Of a DNA stretch of 32,241 nucleotides, positions 23,718 to 32,241 are shown piece by piece. A program made the translations under genes and the position numbers. Within the stretch, counting starts at the first letter, position 1; each line of letters begins with the position of its first letter. This stretch comes from Pseudomonadota bacterium (GTDB taxonomy: Bacteria; Pseudomonadota; Alphaproteobacteria; Acetobacterales; Acetobacteraceae): contig JAKAZX010000002.1 in the NCBI GenBank assembly GCA_021826485.1, forward strand, positions 1 through 32,241, given 5' to 3'. The notes beneath the pieces were generated by a model. The model worked only from the letters and a program-made list of their open reading frames with translations. It was not told the DNA's origin and searched no databases.

Positions 23718-25235
23718 TCAGGCGTCCCCCACGAAGCGGCGGAGCGCGTCCAGCAGCGCCGGGTCGGTGATCACCCGCGGCACCTTGTTCTGCCCGCCGA
23801 GCTTGCCGCGCGCGCGCATCCAGGCGGCGAAGCTGCCCGGCGGCACCAGCACCACGCGCGGGTCGCGCAGGCCGAACCCGCCCTGGCGGTGCGCCGCGTA
23901 ATCGGCATTCCCCTGCGCCAGCGCCGCGTCCAGCGCGGCGGCGAAGGCCTCATCGGCGTCCGGCGGCGCGCCGTGCAGTTCGGCGATGAACAGGTGCCCG
24001 CCGCGCGGATCGGCGGCGTCCGGCGGCAGCGCGGCGGCGGCATAGTCGGCGGCGCTGCCGCCCACCGCGGCGGCAGCGGCGGCGATGGCGGCGTCCAGTT
24101 CCTCGCCCGTCAGATGCTCGCCCGCGACCGACAGCGACCACGACACCCGGCCGCTGACCTTCAGGCGCGGCGGGTCGCCCCCGAGCAGCGTCACCGTGTC
24201 ACCGAGCACGTAGGACCACAGGCCGGCATTGGTGCTCAGCACGATCGCGTATTCGGTGCCGGGCTCGGCATCGGCGATCCAGCGCCGTTCGGGGAACGGC
24301 CGGCCGAGATCGGCGGGGCGGACGAATTCGTAGAAGATGCCGTTGTCCAGCAGCAGCCGCAGCCCCTCCCCTTCGCCGCGGTCGGCGATCGCGATGAAGC
24401 CCTCGCTGGCCGGATAGACCTCCCGCGTTTCGGCGGCGCTGCCGTCCAGCCACTCGGCGAAGGCGCGGCGATAGGGCGCGAAGCCGACGCCGCCATGCAC
24501 CAGCAGTTCGAGGGCCGGATACAGCGTGGCGAGCCGCGCGCCGGGATGCAGCCGGCCGAGCTGCTCGAAGAACAGCAGCAGCCAGCTCGGCGTGCCGGCG
24601 ATGCTGGTGATGCCGGCGGTGAGCGACAGCGGCGCCAGCGCCGCCGTCTTGCGCTCCCAGTCCTCGGTCAGCGCCAGCGCCGGCGGCGGGAAGGTGCGGC
24701 GGCGCGCCCAGGCCGGGATGTCGGCGGCGGCGATGCCGGACAGGTCGCCGGCGGTGATGCCGGGCGCCAGCCGCTCCAGCGCCGTACTGCCGCCGAGCAG
24801 GAAATTGCGCCCGGCCAGCACCCGGCTGCGCGGCCGGCTGGCGAGGTGGAACACCAGCACGTCCAGCGCCGCCCGCCGGTTGGCGCGCAGCATGGCGCGG
24901 CTGACCGGGATGCGCTTGGTGGCGGCGCCGGTGGTGCCGGAGGTGTTGGCGAAACAGGGGATCACCCCCGGCCAGCTCGCATCGGCAAGGCGCGGGAAGC
25001 TGCCGGCCCACCAGTCGCGCCAGAAATCCTCCCACCGGCGCAGCGGCACGCGCCGCTGATAGGCGGCGACATCGGCGATGCCGGCGAACTCATGCGCCCG
25101 GCCGAAGCGGGTGGCGCGGGCGCGGTGCAGCAGCCGCCGCAGCGTTTCCCGCTGCGCGGCAACCGCGTCCTGGCGCTCCAGCACCGCCAGCCGGCGCCGC
25201 GCATGGACCCGCAGCAGCGGCGTCGCGTCCAGCAT
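23718..25235 (-). CDS. GH3-family acyl-adenylate-forming ligase
   Basis: The 505-residue protein matches the GH3 fold, which in plants joins auxin or jasmonate to amino acids through an acyl-adenylate. The phosphate-binding motif CFANTSGTTGAATKRIPVS is at 94-112. A TREVYPASEGFIAI segment gives the second ATP-contact motif, SYVLGDTV the third, and the C-terminal GGQNKVPRV the mobile-domain lysine region. Bacterial homologues are common but almost uncharacterised. No signal peptide is seen, so it is cytoplasmic. Its ATG is three bases after the stop of the penicillin-acylase-family gene, and both are in the aroQ-accBC strand. I infer amide-bond formation between an acid and an amine or amino acid. 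Confidence 0.9.
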   Translation of the reverse strand: MLDATPLLRVHARRRLAVLERQDAVAAQRETLRRLLHRARATRFGRAHEFAGIADVAAYQRRVPLRRWEDFWRDWWAGSFPRLADASWPGVIPCFANTSGTTGAATKRIPVSRAMLRANRRAALDVLVFHLASRPRSRVLAGRNFLLGGSTALERLAPGITAGDLSGIAAADIPAWARRRTFPPPALALTEDWERKTAALAPLSLTAGITSIAGTPSWLLLFFEQLGRLHPGARLATLYPALELLVHGGVGFAPYRRAFAEWLDGSAAETREVYPASEGFIAIADRGEGEGLRLLLDNGIFYEFVRPADLGRPFPERRWIADAEPGTEYAIVLSTNAGLWSYVLGDTVTLLGGDPPRLKVSGRVSWSLSVAGEHLTGEELDAAIAAAAAAVGGSAADYAAAALPPDAADPRGGHLFIAELHGAPPDADEAFAAALDAALAQGNADYAAHRQGGFGLRDPRVVLVPPGSFAAWMRARGKLGGQNKVPRVITDPALLDALRRFVGDA

Positions 25236-25238
25236 CGC

Positions 25239-27389
25239 TCAGGCCGGGGCGATCGGCGTGTGGTGCGGCCAGACCTGCGCCGCCGCCGGGGTCAGCGGCA
25301 GCGTGACGTATCCGCCGTCCCGCCACAGCGCCGTCTGGTCGGCGAAGGTCAGGCTGCCCGGCCAGCCGTCCTGCCCGCCCAGCAGCACGACGGCGCTGCT
25401 GTCCGGCATCGCCAGATCGGCGATGAACCGGGCGGAGGCGCCGTAGCTGACCGCGTGCCGCCCGCGCACCGCCGGATGGCCGGTCTTGTTCAGCGTGTCG
25501 TTGCCGCCCGGGGACGGCCAGTCGGCATAGGTGAAGCGCCGCGCCAGCAGCGGCAGCATCCCCAGATGATGGCGCAGCCGCATCCGGTGCGCCTCACCCC
25601 AGGTGCCGTGCCGGCGCAGCGCCCGCCCGGCGGTGCGCAGCGCCGCCGCCAGCAGCGGCCGCAGCGCGTCGTCGGGCATCGCCGCGATGTCCTCGGCCAG
25701 CAGCACCCGCGCGGTCCACACCGCATCCGCCCCGCGCCGCCGGCCGCGCCGGCCGAGCCGTCGGGCGAGGTCGGCCAGCAGCACCTCGAAGGCCAGCGCG
25801 CCGGCGGCACCGGGCGCGTAGTCCCCGCCCCAGCCGCGCAATGCCGCGACCGCCGTGCCGCTCGCCTGCGGGCCGAGGCGGGCGAGCAGCGCATCGCGCA
25901 GCGCCGGCGCGCCCATGGCCACCACGTCGCGCTGCAATTCGGCCAGATCGCCCGCGCCCAGCGTCCCGGTGCCGCCGAGCAACTGGCGCATCCGCTGCAC
26001 CCGGTCGGCGGGGGAGAAGAAGAAGCCGACCGGCAGGTCCCCCGCCGGCGGCCGGTCATTGGCGGAGGCGGCGAAGCCCGCCGCCGGGTCCGGCCAGTGC
26101 GGCAGCTCGCCGGTGCCGACCGGCGCCGTCCAGTGCGCCGCCGCCGCCGGCGACGCGATCAGGTCGGGCGGCGGCCCCGCCGGGCGGCGCGGCAGGTGCG
26201 CGGCCAGCACATGGCCGATCCGCCCGTCCCGCCCGGCATGGAGCATGTTCTGGCCCGGCAGCGCGAACCGCGCGAGGGCGGCGCGGAACTCGCCGCCGTC
26301 GCGCGCCTGCATCACCCCCAGCATGGCGCCCATCTCGTCGCTCGGCCGGTGGCCGATCCAGGCCAGCGCCAGCGGCGCATCGTGGCGCAGCAGCATCCCG
26401 TCGCTGACGATCGGGCCGAGCGGGCAGTCCCGCAGCACGATGCGGCGGGGTGCGGCGCCGCGCACGCGGATCGTCTCCTCCCGCTCGGTGATCGGCAGGC
26501 CGCGCGCATCGAACAGGTCGCTGCTGGCGGCGTGCAGGCTGGTGCCGGCCCAGGCGATATCCCGGTTGCGGCCGATCGCGACGATCGGGAAGCCGGCCGG
26601 CATCAGGCCGCAGACCGCAAAGCCGGGCGAGCGGACGGCGCAGGCGAGCCAGATGTTCGGCAGCCCGACCGACAGATGCGGGTCGGCCGCCAGCAGCGCC
26701 GCGCCGCTCAGGCTGCGCCAGCCGGCGACCGCGGCGGCGTTGCTGCCGGTGCGGGCGAAGGCGGTCACCGCCTGCTCCGCCGCCGCCGCCGGCACCGGCG
26801 GCGCGGCGGTGCCGAGCAGCCGCGGCCACAGCCGCCGCCACTCCTCCGCCGGCAGCGCCGCCCGGCTGCGCAGCAGCCGCGCCCACACCATCCAGTTCAC
26901 GTCCGCCCCTGCCAGCCGCGCGGCGGTGAACAGGTCGGCGAGCGTCCAGGGTTCGGCGCGGATGCCGAGCAGCGCGAATTCCGGCGGCGGCGGGGCGGTC
27001 GCGATCACCGCATTGACCCCGGCGACGAACCCCTCCGCCCAGGTGCGCGTGGCGGGGGCGAGGCCGGCGATGATCTCCGGCACCGCGCGGGCGAAGCCGA
27101 ACAGGCGCAGCGCGCGGTCCAGCTCGATCCCCAGCGGCCCGATCGCCTCCGCCACCCGCCCCTGCGACAGGCGGCGCAGCATCTCCATCTGCGCCAGCCG
27201 CAGATGCGCGTGAACGGCGCCGAGCGCGACCGCGAGATCGGCGTCCGCCGCCGCCTCGATGAACGGGATCTGGTGGGCGTCCCAGTGGATCGCGACCGGC
27301 GCGCCGAGCGGCAGGCGGCGCGGCAGGGCGGCAAGCCGCTCCGCGACATCGCGCGCCGGCGGCCGGGGCAGGCGCATTGCCCGCAGCAC
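25239..27389 (-). CDS. Penicillin acylase family protein (Ntn-hydrolase)
   Basis: The family opening is APVAIHWDAHQIPFIEAAAD. The predicted autoprocessing site is FARTGSNAAAVAGWRSLSG, where the Ser (residue 216 from the GTG at 27389) would become the N-terminal nucleophile of the beta chain. SANDRPPAG and SPGGNDTLNKTGH fit later family motifs. Members cleave amides such as penicillin side chains or acyl-homoserine lactones. Most are exported, but no signal peptide is visible, so it may be cytosolic. The start is uncertain: GTG 27389 (716 residues), ATG 27377, or a start inside the Uma2 gene (frame open from 27509), since homologues often have an arginine-rich N-terminus like the one encoded there. 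The stop is three bases before the GH3 start. Confidence 0.85.
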   Translation of the reverse strand: MLRAMRLPRPPARDVAERLAALPRRLPLGAPVAIHWDAHQIPFIEAAADADLAVALGAVHAHLRLAQMEMLRRLSQGRVAEAIGPLGIELDRALRLFGFARAVPEIIAGLAPATRTWAEGFVAGVNAVIATAPPPPEFALLGIRAEPWTLADLFTAARLAGADVNWMVWARLLRSRAALPAEEWRRLWPRLLGTAAPPVPAAAAEQAVTAFARTGSNAAAVAGWRSLSGAALLAADPHLSVGLPNIWLACAVRSPGFAVCGLMPAGFPIVAIGRNRDIAWAGTSLHAASSDLFDARGLPITEREETIRVRGAAPRRIVLRDCPLGPIVSDGMLLRHDAPLALAWIGHRPSDEMGAMLGVMQARDGGEFRAALARFALPGQNMLHAGRDGRIGHVLAAHLPRRPAGPPPDLIASPAAAAHWTAPVGTGELPHWPDPAAGFAASANDRPPAGDLPVGFFFSPADRVQRMRQLLGGTGTLGAGDLAELQRDVVAMGAPALRDALLARLGPQASGTAVAALRGWGGDYAPGAAGALAFEVLLADLARRLGRRGRRRGADAVWTARVLLAEDIAAMPDDALRPLLAAALRTAGRALRRHGTWGEAHRMRLRHHLGMLPLLARRFTYADWPSPGGNDTLNKTGHPAVRGRHAVSYGASARFIADLAMPDSSAVVLLGGQDGWPGSLTFADQTALWRDGGYVTLPLTPAAAQVWPHHTPIAPA

Positions 27390-27423
27390 GAGGCCGAGTG
27401 CGACCCCGGCCCCGCCGACCCGG

Positions 27424-27984
27424 TCACGCAGGCGGCGCAGGGAACAACTCGGCGTAGATGTCGGCAAGCGGCAGGTCCACCCCGATCTCCGGCATCGCGA
27501 GCGTCGCATCCGCGGTCAGCAGGCGGCCGACCCAGTCCGTCCCCGCCCGCTCGAACACGGTCGCGGCGGCCTCGCTCTGCTCCAGCAGCACGTAGCGGCG
27601 GATCGACGGCGTCTCGCCATACTCGCGGGTCTTGGCGATGCGGTCGGTGCGCTGCGTGCCGGGGGAGATGATCTCGAACACCACCACCGGCTCGGCGATG
27701 ATGTCGCTGTCGAGCGCGACCGGCGCGCAGGTGACCAGCGCATCCGGGTAGCGGACGCGGCCGCTGACGATGATCTTGAGATCGCCGCGGAAGGCGCGGC
27801 ACGGCCGGCCGCGCAGTCGTTCGCGCAGCAGTTCCACCAGCCGCGTGCCGATCAGCGAATGCGCCACCGTCCCGCCGGTCATCGCGACCGGCGCGATGCC
27901 GTCAAACTCCCAGCGTGCATCCTGCGCGCGCTCCCACGCCAGGAACGCGTCCAGCGTCATCGGGACCTGTACCGCAGCGCTCAT
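27424..27984 (-). CDS. Uma2-family (DUF820) endonuclease-like protein
   Basis: The 186-residue protein has the Uma2 pattern: MTLDAFLAWERAQDARWEFD at the start, then GGTVAHSLIGTRLVELLRER, VRYPDALVTC, VVVFEIISPGTQRTDRIAKT and YGETPSIRRYVLLEQ. The D (in YPD) and ExxS residues belong to a PD-(D/E)XK-like nuclease core; the family's biological role is unknown. The family is abundant in cyanobacteria and scattered elsewhere. Its ATG overlaps the accC stop (ATGA), so it is translated with the carboxylase gene. Its 3' end overlaps only the uncertain start of the penicillin-acylase gene. Confidence 0.9.
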   Translation of the reverse strand: MSAAVQVPMTLDAFLAWERAQDARWEFDGIAPVAMTGGTVAHSLIGTRLVELLRERLRGRPCRAFRGDLKIIVSGRVRYPDALVTCAPVALDSDIIAEPVVVFEIISPGTQRTDRIAKTREYGETPSIRRYVLLEQSEAAATVFERAGTDWVGRLLTADATLAMPEIGVDLPLADIYAELFPAPPA

Positions 27985-29330
27985 TCACCGGCCATGAACC
28001 GTTCCAGCCAGTGGATATCATATTCGCCCGACTGGAAGGAGGGGGCGGCGACGATGCGCTGGTGCAGCGGCAGCGTGGTCTTGATGCCGACCACGGCGAA
28101 CTCGGCGAGGCTGCGTTCCAGCCGCGCGATCGCCTGCGCGCGGGTCGGCGCATGCACGATCAGCTTGGCCACCATGCTGTCGTAATAGGGCGGCACGCGA
28201 TAGCCGGCATACAGCGCCGAATCGACGCGCACGCCAAGGCCGCCGGGCGCGTGGTAGGCGGTGACCATGCCGGGCGTCGGCGCAAACGTCTCCGGGTCCT
28301 CGGCGGTGATGCGGCACTCGATGGCGTGGCCGGTAAACCCGATCTCCGCCTGGCCGTAGCCGAGCGGCTCCCCGGCGGCGAGGCGGATCTGCTCGCGCAC
28401 CAGATCGACACCGCACAGCATCTCCGTCACCGGATGCTCCACCTGCAGGCGCGTGTTCATCTCGATGAATGCGAACTGGCCGTCCTGGTACAGGAACTCC
28501 AGCGTGCCGGCATTGCGGTAGCCGAGCTGGCGCAGCGCCGCGGTCGCGGTCTCGCCCAGGCGGGCGCGCTGCTCGGCGGACAGCACCGGGCAGCCGGCCT
28601 CCTCCAGCAGTTTCTGGTGGCGGCGCTGCAGGCTGCAATCGCGCTCGCCGAAATGCACCACCCCGCCGGCGCCGTCGGCCAGCACCTGCAATTCCACGTG
28701 GCGCGGCCGGTCGAGATATTTCTCGACATAGACGGCATCGTTGCCGAACGCGGCGCGCGCCTCGGTGCGGGCGACACGCCACGCCTCCTCCAGCCCGTCG
28801 GCGTCCTGCGCCACCTTCATGCCGCGCCCGCCGCCGCCGGCCGCCGCCTTCACCAGCACCGGGTAGCCGATCTGCGCGGCGATGCGGCGGGCATCCTCGA
28901 TGCTTGCCACCTCGCCGTCCGATCCCGGCACCAGCGGCACGCCGAGTTCCGCCATCGCCGCCTTGGCGGCGATCTTGTCGCCCATCATGCGGATATGCGC
29001 GGCGGTCGGGCCGATGAAGGTCAGGCCGTGCGCCTCCACCATGTCGGCGAACTCGGCATTCTCCGACAGGAAGCCGTAGCCGGGATGGATCGCGTCGGCG
29101 CCGGTGATGATGGCAGCCGACAGGATGGCGGCGGCGTTGAGGTAGCTGTCGCGGGCCGGCGGCGGGCCGATGCAGACGCTTTCGTCGGCCAGCCGGACGT
29201 GCATCGCCTCCCCGTCCGCGGTGGAATGGACGGCGACCGTGGGGATGCCCATTTCGCGGCAGGCACGCTGGACGCGCAGCGCGATCTCGCCGCGATTGGC
29301 GATCAGCACCTTGTGAAACAGGGCGGCCAC
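27981..29330 (-). CDS. accC: Acetyl-CoA carboxylase, biotin carboxylase subunit
   Basis: The 449-residue protein is full length and highly conserved. HKVLIANRGEIALRVQRACR (6-25) opens the N-terminal domain, VLVKAAAGGGGRGMKV (158-172) is the glycine-rich ATP-grasp loop with Lys161, and FIEMNTRLQVEHPVTEMLCG carries the metal ligand and catalytic arginine. It carboxylates biotin on AccB using ATP and bicarbonate, the first half of malonyl-CoA synthesis. The gene follows accB by six bases in the order aroQ-accB-accC. The stop overlaps the Uma2 start by ATGA. Confidence 0.98.
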   Translation of the reverse strand: MAALFHKVLIANRGEIALRVQRACREMGIPTVAVHSTADGEAMHVRLADESVCIGPPPARDSYLNAAAILSAAIITGADAIHPGYGFLSENAEFADMVEAHGLTFIGPTAAHIRMMGDKIAAKAAMAELGVPLVPGSDGEVASIEDARRIAAQIGYPVLVKAAAGGGGRGMKVAQDADGLEEAWRVARTEARAAFGNDAVYVEKYLDRPRHVELQVLADGAGGVVHFGERDCSLQRRHQKLLEEAGCPVLSAEQRARLGETATAALRQLGYRNAGTLEFLYQDGQFAFIEMNTRLQVEHPVTEMLCGVDLVREQIRLAAGEPLGYGQAEIGFTGHAIECRITAEDPETFAPTPGMVTAYHAPGGLGVRVDSALYAGYRVPPYYDSMVAKLIVHAPTRAQAIARLERSLAEFAVVGIKTTLPLHQRIVAAPSFQSGEYDIHWLERFMAGE

Positions 29331-29336
29331 CTGCCG

Positions 29337-29804
29337 CTACTCCAGGATCAACAGGGGTTCGCCGTATTCCACCGGGGCGCCGGACGCGATCAGGATGCGC
29401 GTGACGGTGCCCGCCTTGGGGGCCTTGATCTGGTTGAAGGTCTTCATCGCCTCGATCAGCAGCAGCGTCTGGCCGGCGGCGACGCTCTGCCCCGGCGTGA
29501 CGAAGGGCTGCGCCCCCGGCTCGGGCACCAGATAGGCGATGCCGACCATCGGGCTGAGCACCGCGCCGGGGTGCCGCACCAGATCCTCCGCCGGCGCCTC
29601 GGCGGGAACGCCGGCGGCGACCGGGGCGGGTGCCGCGGCGGGCGGCGCCAGCGCCGCGGCAGGCATGGCCACCGTCGTCGGCGCCGGGGCGCGGGCGACG
29701 CGGATGCGGCCGTCCTTGCCCTCGATCTCGATCTCGGTCAGCCCGGTTTCCGCCAGGATGGTGGCCAGCGCCCGCACCGCGGAGGGGTCGAAGGGAATGG
29801 CCAT
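29337..29804 (-). CDS. accB: Acetyl-CoA carboxylase, biotin carboxyl carrier protein
   Basis: The 155-residue protein has an N-terminal helical region (1-35), a Pro/Ala-rich linker (about 38-75) and a C-terminal biotinyl domain. The biotin site is LLLIEAMKTFNQI, with Lys121 as the expected biotinylated residue. SPMVGIAYLVPEPG and the C-terminal KAGTVTRILIASGAPVEYGE are typical. It carries carboxybiotin between AccC and the transferase. The start shares a base with the aroQ stop (TGATG), so aroQ, accB and accC form one coupled operon. Confidence 0.98.
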   Translation of the reverse strand: MAIPFDPSAVRALATILAETGLTEIEIEGKDGRIRVARAPAPTTVAMPAAALAPPAAAPAPVAAGVPAEAPAEDLVRHPGAVLSPMVGIAYLVPEPGAQPFVTPGQSVAAGQTLLLIEAMKTFNQIKAPKAGTVTRILIASGAPVEYGEPLLILE

Positions 29805-30265
29805 CAGCCGGCATCCTCCAGCAGGTCCGCCATCGCCGTCAGCGCCAGCGCGTAGCCACGGATGCCCAGGCCGCAGATCACCCCCGTCGCCATGCGCGAG
29901 ACATAGGAGTGGTGGCGGAATTCCTCGCGCTTGTGGATGTTGGAGATGTGCACCTCGATCACCGGCAGTTCCACCGCCATCAGCGCGTCCAGCAGCGCGA
30001 CCGAAGTGTGGGAATAGCCCGCCGGGTTGATGATGATGCCGCCGGCATGGCCGCGAAACTCATGCACCCAGGAGATCAGCTCCCCCTCCCCGTTGGTCTG
30101 GCGGAAATCGATCGCCAGCCCCAGCCGCTCCGCCGTCTCGGCGCACAGCGCCTCCACATCGTCCAGGGTCGCCCGCCCGTACACCTCGGGCTGGCGCAGT
30201 CCCAGCATGTTCAGGTTCGGGCCGTTGAGCACCGCGACCAGCGGCATCTTGGCGGATTGCTGCAT
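29804..30265 (-). CDS. aroQ: 3-dehydroquinate dehydratase, type II
   Basis: The 153-residue length is normal. The opening [20 protein letters not shown] contains the active-site lid and catalytic Tyr. [20 protein letters not shown] and [20 protein letters not shown] contribute the conserved Asn, His and Arg, and [20 protein letters not shown] closes the core. The enzyme converts 3-dehydroquinate to 3-dehydroshikimate in aromatic amino-acid synthesis and forms dodecamers in known cases. I chose the ATG at 30265; an ATG six codons later (30247) is an equally reasonable start. Neither has a strong ribosome site. The longer open frame lies across the divergent promoter region. Confidence 0.97.
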   Translation of the reverse strand: MQQSAKMPLVAVLNGPNLNMLGLRQPEVYGRATLDDVEALCAETAERLGLAIDFRQTNGEGELISWVHEFRGHAGGIIINPAGYSHTSVALLDALMAVELPVIEVHISNIHKREEFRHHSYVSRMATGVICGLGIRGYALALTAMADLLEDAG

Positions 30266-30389
30266 GGGGGCGCCGTAGCACGGCCCGAGGCGTCGGGACA
30301 ATCGGGCTGACGGACGGCGGCCGGTGGCGGCTTCCCTTGACGCCGCGGATCGGACAGGCTGGGCCGGTCCGCCGAGGGGAGTGAAACCC

Positions 30390-32009
30390 ATGCTGTTCCG
30401 GCTTCTCGCCGTCGCCGCCCTGGCGGCGCTGCCATGCCTCGCCCTGCCCGGCCCCGCGCGGGCCCAGGTGGTGGCCACGCCGATCCCCGGCGATCCAGTG
30501 GCGACCGACAGCGGCGCGGTCGCCGGCAAGGTGCTCGGCTCGGGGGTGAAGGCGTGGTTCGGCATCCCCTACGCCGCCGCCCCGGTGGGCGACCTGCGCT
30601 GGCGCCCGCCGCAGCCGGTGGCGGCGTGGCAGGGCGTCTATCACGCCGACCGGATGGCGCCGGAATGCATCCAGGTGCTGCGCCGGCACAATCTGAACAA
30701 TTATTTCGGCGAGGAGGCGACCAGCGAGGACTGCCTCTACATGAACGTCTGGGCCGCCCCGGACGCCAAGCCCGATGCCAGGCTGCCGGTGGTGGTGTGG
30801 ATCTACGGCGGCGGGTTCACCATCGGCTCCTCCGGCATGGCGGTCTATGGCGGGGAGAATGTCGCGCGCCACGGCGTCATCTTCGCCAGCTTCAACTACC
30901 GCGTCGGCATCCTCGGCAATCTGGCGCATCCCGAACTGACCGCCGAATCGCCGCACCACGCCTCGGGCAATTACGGGTTCCTCGACCAGGTGGCGGCGCT
31001 GCAATGGGTGCAGCACAACATCGCGAAATTCGGCGGCGATCCCGCCAACGTGACCATCGTCGGCCAGTCCGCCGGCGCCATGTCGGTCTCGGCGCTGGAG
31101 GCGAGCCCGCTGGCGCATGGCCTGTTCCAGCGCGGCCTCGCGATGAGTCTCAGCATGTTCGACGACCGCTTCCACTTCGCGCCGCTGGCGGAGGCGGAAC
31201 AGACCGGCCTCGAAGTGCAGAAGGCGCTCGGCGCCGCCTCGCTCGCCGAGCTGCGGCAGGTGCAGGCGAACAAGATCCTGGACGTGCAGCGGGACTGCCA
31301 GCTCGGCTGCGCCGGCACGATCAGCGTCTGGCCGGACATCGACGGCTGGTTCCTGCCGGCCAGCGTGCCCGCCATCTTCGCCGCCGGCAAGCAGAACGAC
31401 GTCGCCACCGTCTCCGGCTTCACCAGCGACGAGAGCTTCAACGATCTGCGCAACGCCGGCAGCCTCGCCGCCTATACCGAGGCCGCGCACACGCTGTACG
31501 GCGCGCAGGCCGACCGATTCCTCGCGCTGTTCCCCGCCCACAGCGATGCCGAGGCGAAGCGCATGGGACTGCTGGCGGCGCGCGAGGCGCTGGCCGAGGC
31601 CGGCACGCGCAACTGGGCGCTGGCGCAGACCGCGACCGGCAAGGCGCCGTTCTACATGTACATGTTCTCGCGCGTGCATCCGTTCGCGCCGGCCGTGCGG
31701 TTCTTCGACAACCCGCAGTCGATCGGCGCGTATCACGGCGCCGACATCCCGTACTGGTTCGGCACGCTGGACGCCTTCAACATGTTCCGCACCACCCGCA
31801 ACTGGACCGATGTCGACCGCGACCTGTCGCAGCGGATGATGGACAGCCTGCTCGCCTTCGCCCGCACCGGCGATCCGGCGAGCGCCGCGACTCCCTGGCC
31901 GCGCTGGACCGACGCGCAGGAGAACTATGTCGAGTTCGGCGACCACAGCGGCGTGCGGCAGGAGGACACGGCGGCGATGGCCTTCTTCGCTCAGGCCGCG
32001 CATGACTGA
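30390..32009 (+). CDS. Secreted type-B carboxylesterase (alpha/beta hydrolase, acetylcholinesterase-like family)
   Basis: The protein is 539 residues from the ATG at 30390, which follows a GAGGGGAG site and encodes a clear signal peptide ([20 protein letters not shown], cleavage probably after PARA). Family motifs are [46 protein letters not shown] (oxyanion hole) and [11 protein letters not shown] with catalytic Ser227. The likely partners are Glu348 in SDESFNDL and His449 in [13 protein letters not shown]. It probably acts in the periplasm or outside on esters, perhaps aromatic or para-nitrobenzyl-type. It is transcribed away from aroQ, with about 124 bases between, and is followed by repeat D. 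Confidence 0.94.
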   Translation: MLFRLLAVAALAALPCLALPGPARAQVVATPIPGDPVATDSGAVAGKVLGSGVKAWFGIPYAAAPVGDLRWRPPQPVAAWQGVYHADRMAPECIQVLRRHNLNNYFGEEATSEDCLYMNVWAAPDAKPDARLPVVVWIYGGGFTIGSSGMAVYGGENVARHGVIFASFNYRVGILGNLAHPELTAESPHHASGNYGFLDQVAALQWVQHNIAKFGGDPANVTIVGQSAGAMSVSALEASPLAHGLFQRGLAMSLSMFDDRFHFAPLAEAEQTGLEVQKALGAASLAELRQVQANKILDVQRDCQLGCAGTISVWPDIDGWFLPASVPAIFAAGKQNDVATVSGFTSDESFNDLRNAGSLAAYTEAAHTLYGAQADRFLALFPAHSDAEAKRMGLLAAREALAEAGTRNWALAQTATGKAPFYMYMFSRVHPFAPAVRFFDNPQSIGAYHGADIPYWFGTLDAFNMFRTTRNWTDVDRDLSQRMMDSLLAFARTGDPASAATPWPRWTDAQENYVEFGDHSGVRQEDTAAMAFFAQAAHD

Positions 32010-32047
32010 GCGTCCGTGAAGCAATCCCGCCGGAGCCGCGAATCGCT

Positions 32048-32092
32048 CCCTCTCCGCCCCTGGGGGCGGAGAGGGCCGGGGTGAGGTGGGGG
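32048..32092 (+). repeat. GC-rich palindromic repeat, copy D
   Basis: The 13-base arms lie at 32048-32060 and 32063-32075, with the GGGGTGAGGTGGGGG flank to 32092, in the same orientation as copy A. It starts 39 bases after the esterase stop and could also serve as its transcript end. Confidence 0.92.
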
Positions 32093-32150
32093 ATCAGGCG
32101 ATGCGGGAAGTTACAGTAGCCAACTGCGGATTTTCGCGACACTGGCACCA

Positions 32151-32195
32151 CCCCCACCTCACCCTCACCCTCTCCGCCCCTGGGGGCGGAGAGGG
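32151..32195 (-). repeat. GC-rich palindromic repeat, copy E (inverted relative to D)
   Basis: The CCCCCACCTCACCC flank is followed by the 13-base arms at 32168-32180 and 32183-32195, so this copy mirrors copy D. The 58 bases between D and E are more AT-rich than their surroundings and contain no gene. The sequence after 32195 to the window end shows no supported feature. Confidence 0.92.
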
Positions 32196-32241
32196 AAGCG
32201 GGTCACGCGCACCGACCCGCCTGCCACGACCTCGCTTGCCC

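Noticed and set aside
23358-27671. 1437-codon plus-strand open frame
   Set aside because: Antisense to the GH3 and penicillin-acylase genes, with low-complexity Arg/Ala/Gly composition and no domain.
30337-30342. TTGACG as a -35 box for the esterase gene
   Set aside because: No acceptable -10 box is found at 16-19 bases downstream; the rest of the divergent gap gives no clear promoter.
32019-32045. GAAGCAATCC fragment resembling part of the hairpin repeat at 22111-22202
   Set aside because: Only about ten bases match and no pairing arm follows; too little to call a decayed copy.

Overview
The window is a very GC-rich, densely packed bacterial chromosome segment. Most neighbouring genes overlap by ATGA, GTGA or TGATG, or lie only a few bases apart. 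The aroQ-accB-accC order, the Pat-like acetyltransferase, BMP-type and TauABC-type transporters and a CaiB/BaiF CoA transferase fit an alphaproteobacterium. Acetobacteraceae is my best guess, from protein style only. I see no rRNA, tRNA, CRISPR, phage or transposase gene.

Layout. 1-4887 (+): the 3' end of a Pat/YfiQ-like acetyltransferase, a DMT-family exporter, and a 980-residue protein with two GT61 glycosyltransferase domains around a DUF1796-like domain. 4874-10539 (-): a tightly overlapping set of FAD oxidoreductase, CoA transferase, enoyl-CoA hydratase, LysR regulator and TRZ/ATZ-type amidohydrolase. 10574-11115: a small DUF559 endonuclease-like gene surrounded by three copies of a GC-rich palindromic repeat. 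11123-13767 (-): an SsuABC/ThiXYZ-type transporter. 13882-21915 (-): a LacI-regulated block of BMP-type (nucleoside-like) transporter, GATase1-like protein, alpha/beta hydrolase and acetamidase/formamidase. A LacI-type operator and a promoter lie just upstream of the regulator. 22111-22202 is a long hairpin repeat. 22250-30265 (-): aroQ, accB, accC, a Uma2 protein, a penicillin-acylase-family protein, a GH3 acyl-adenylate ligase and a second amidohydrolase. 30390-32009 (+): a secreted type-B carboxylesterase, followed by two more repeat copies in inverted orientation.

How it may work together. The middle 17 kb looks like a catabolic region for an imported nitrogen-containing, possibly heterocyclic, compound. 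It has two importers, two amidohydrolases, a formamidase-type amidase, a hydrolase, and CoA-activation and hydration steps under LacI and LysR control. The substrate is not identifiable from sequence.

The most interesting items are the GH3 ligase and penicillin-acylase pair, a possible make/break pair for N-acyl conjugates; the double-GT61 protein, whose two domains each lack a different conserved histidine; and the DUF559 gene bracketed by palindromic repeats.
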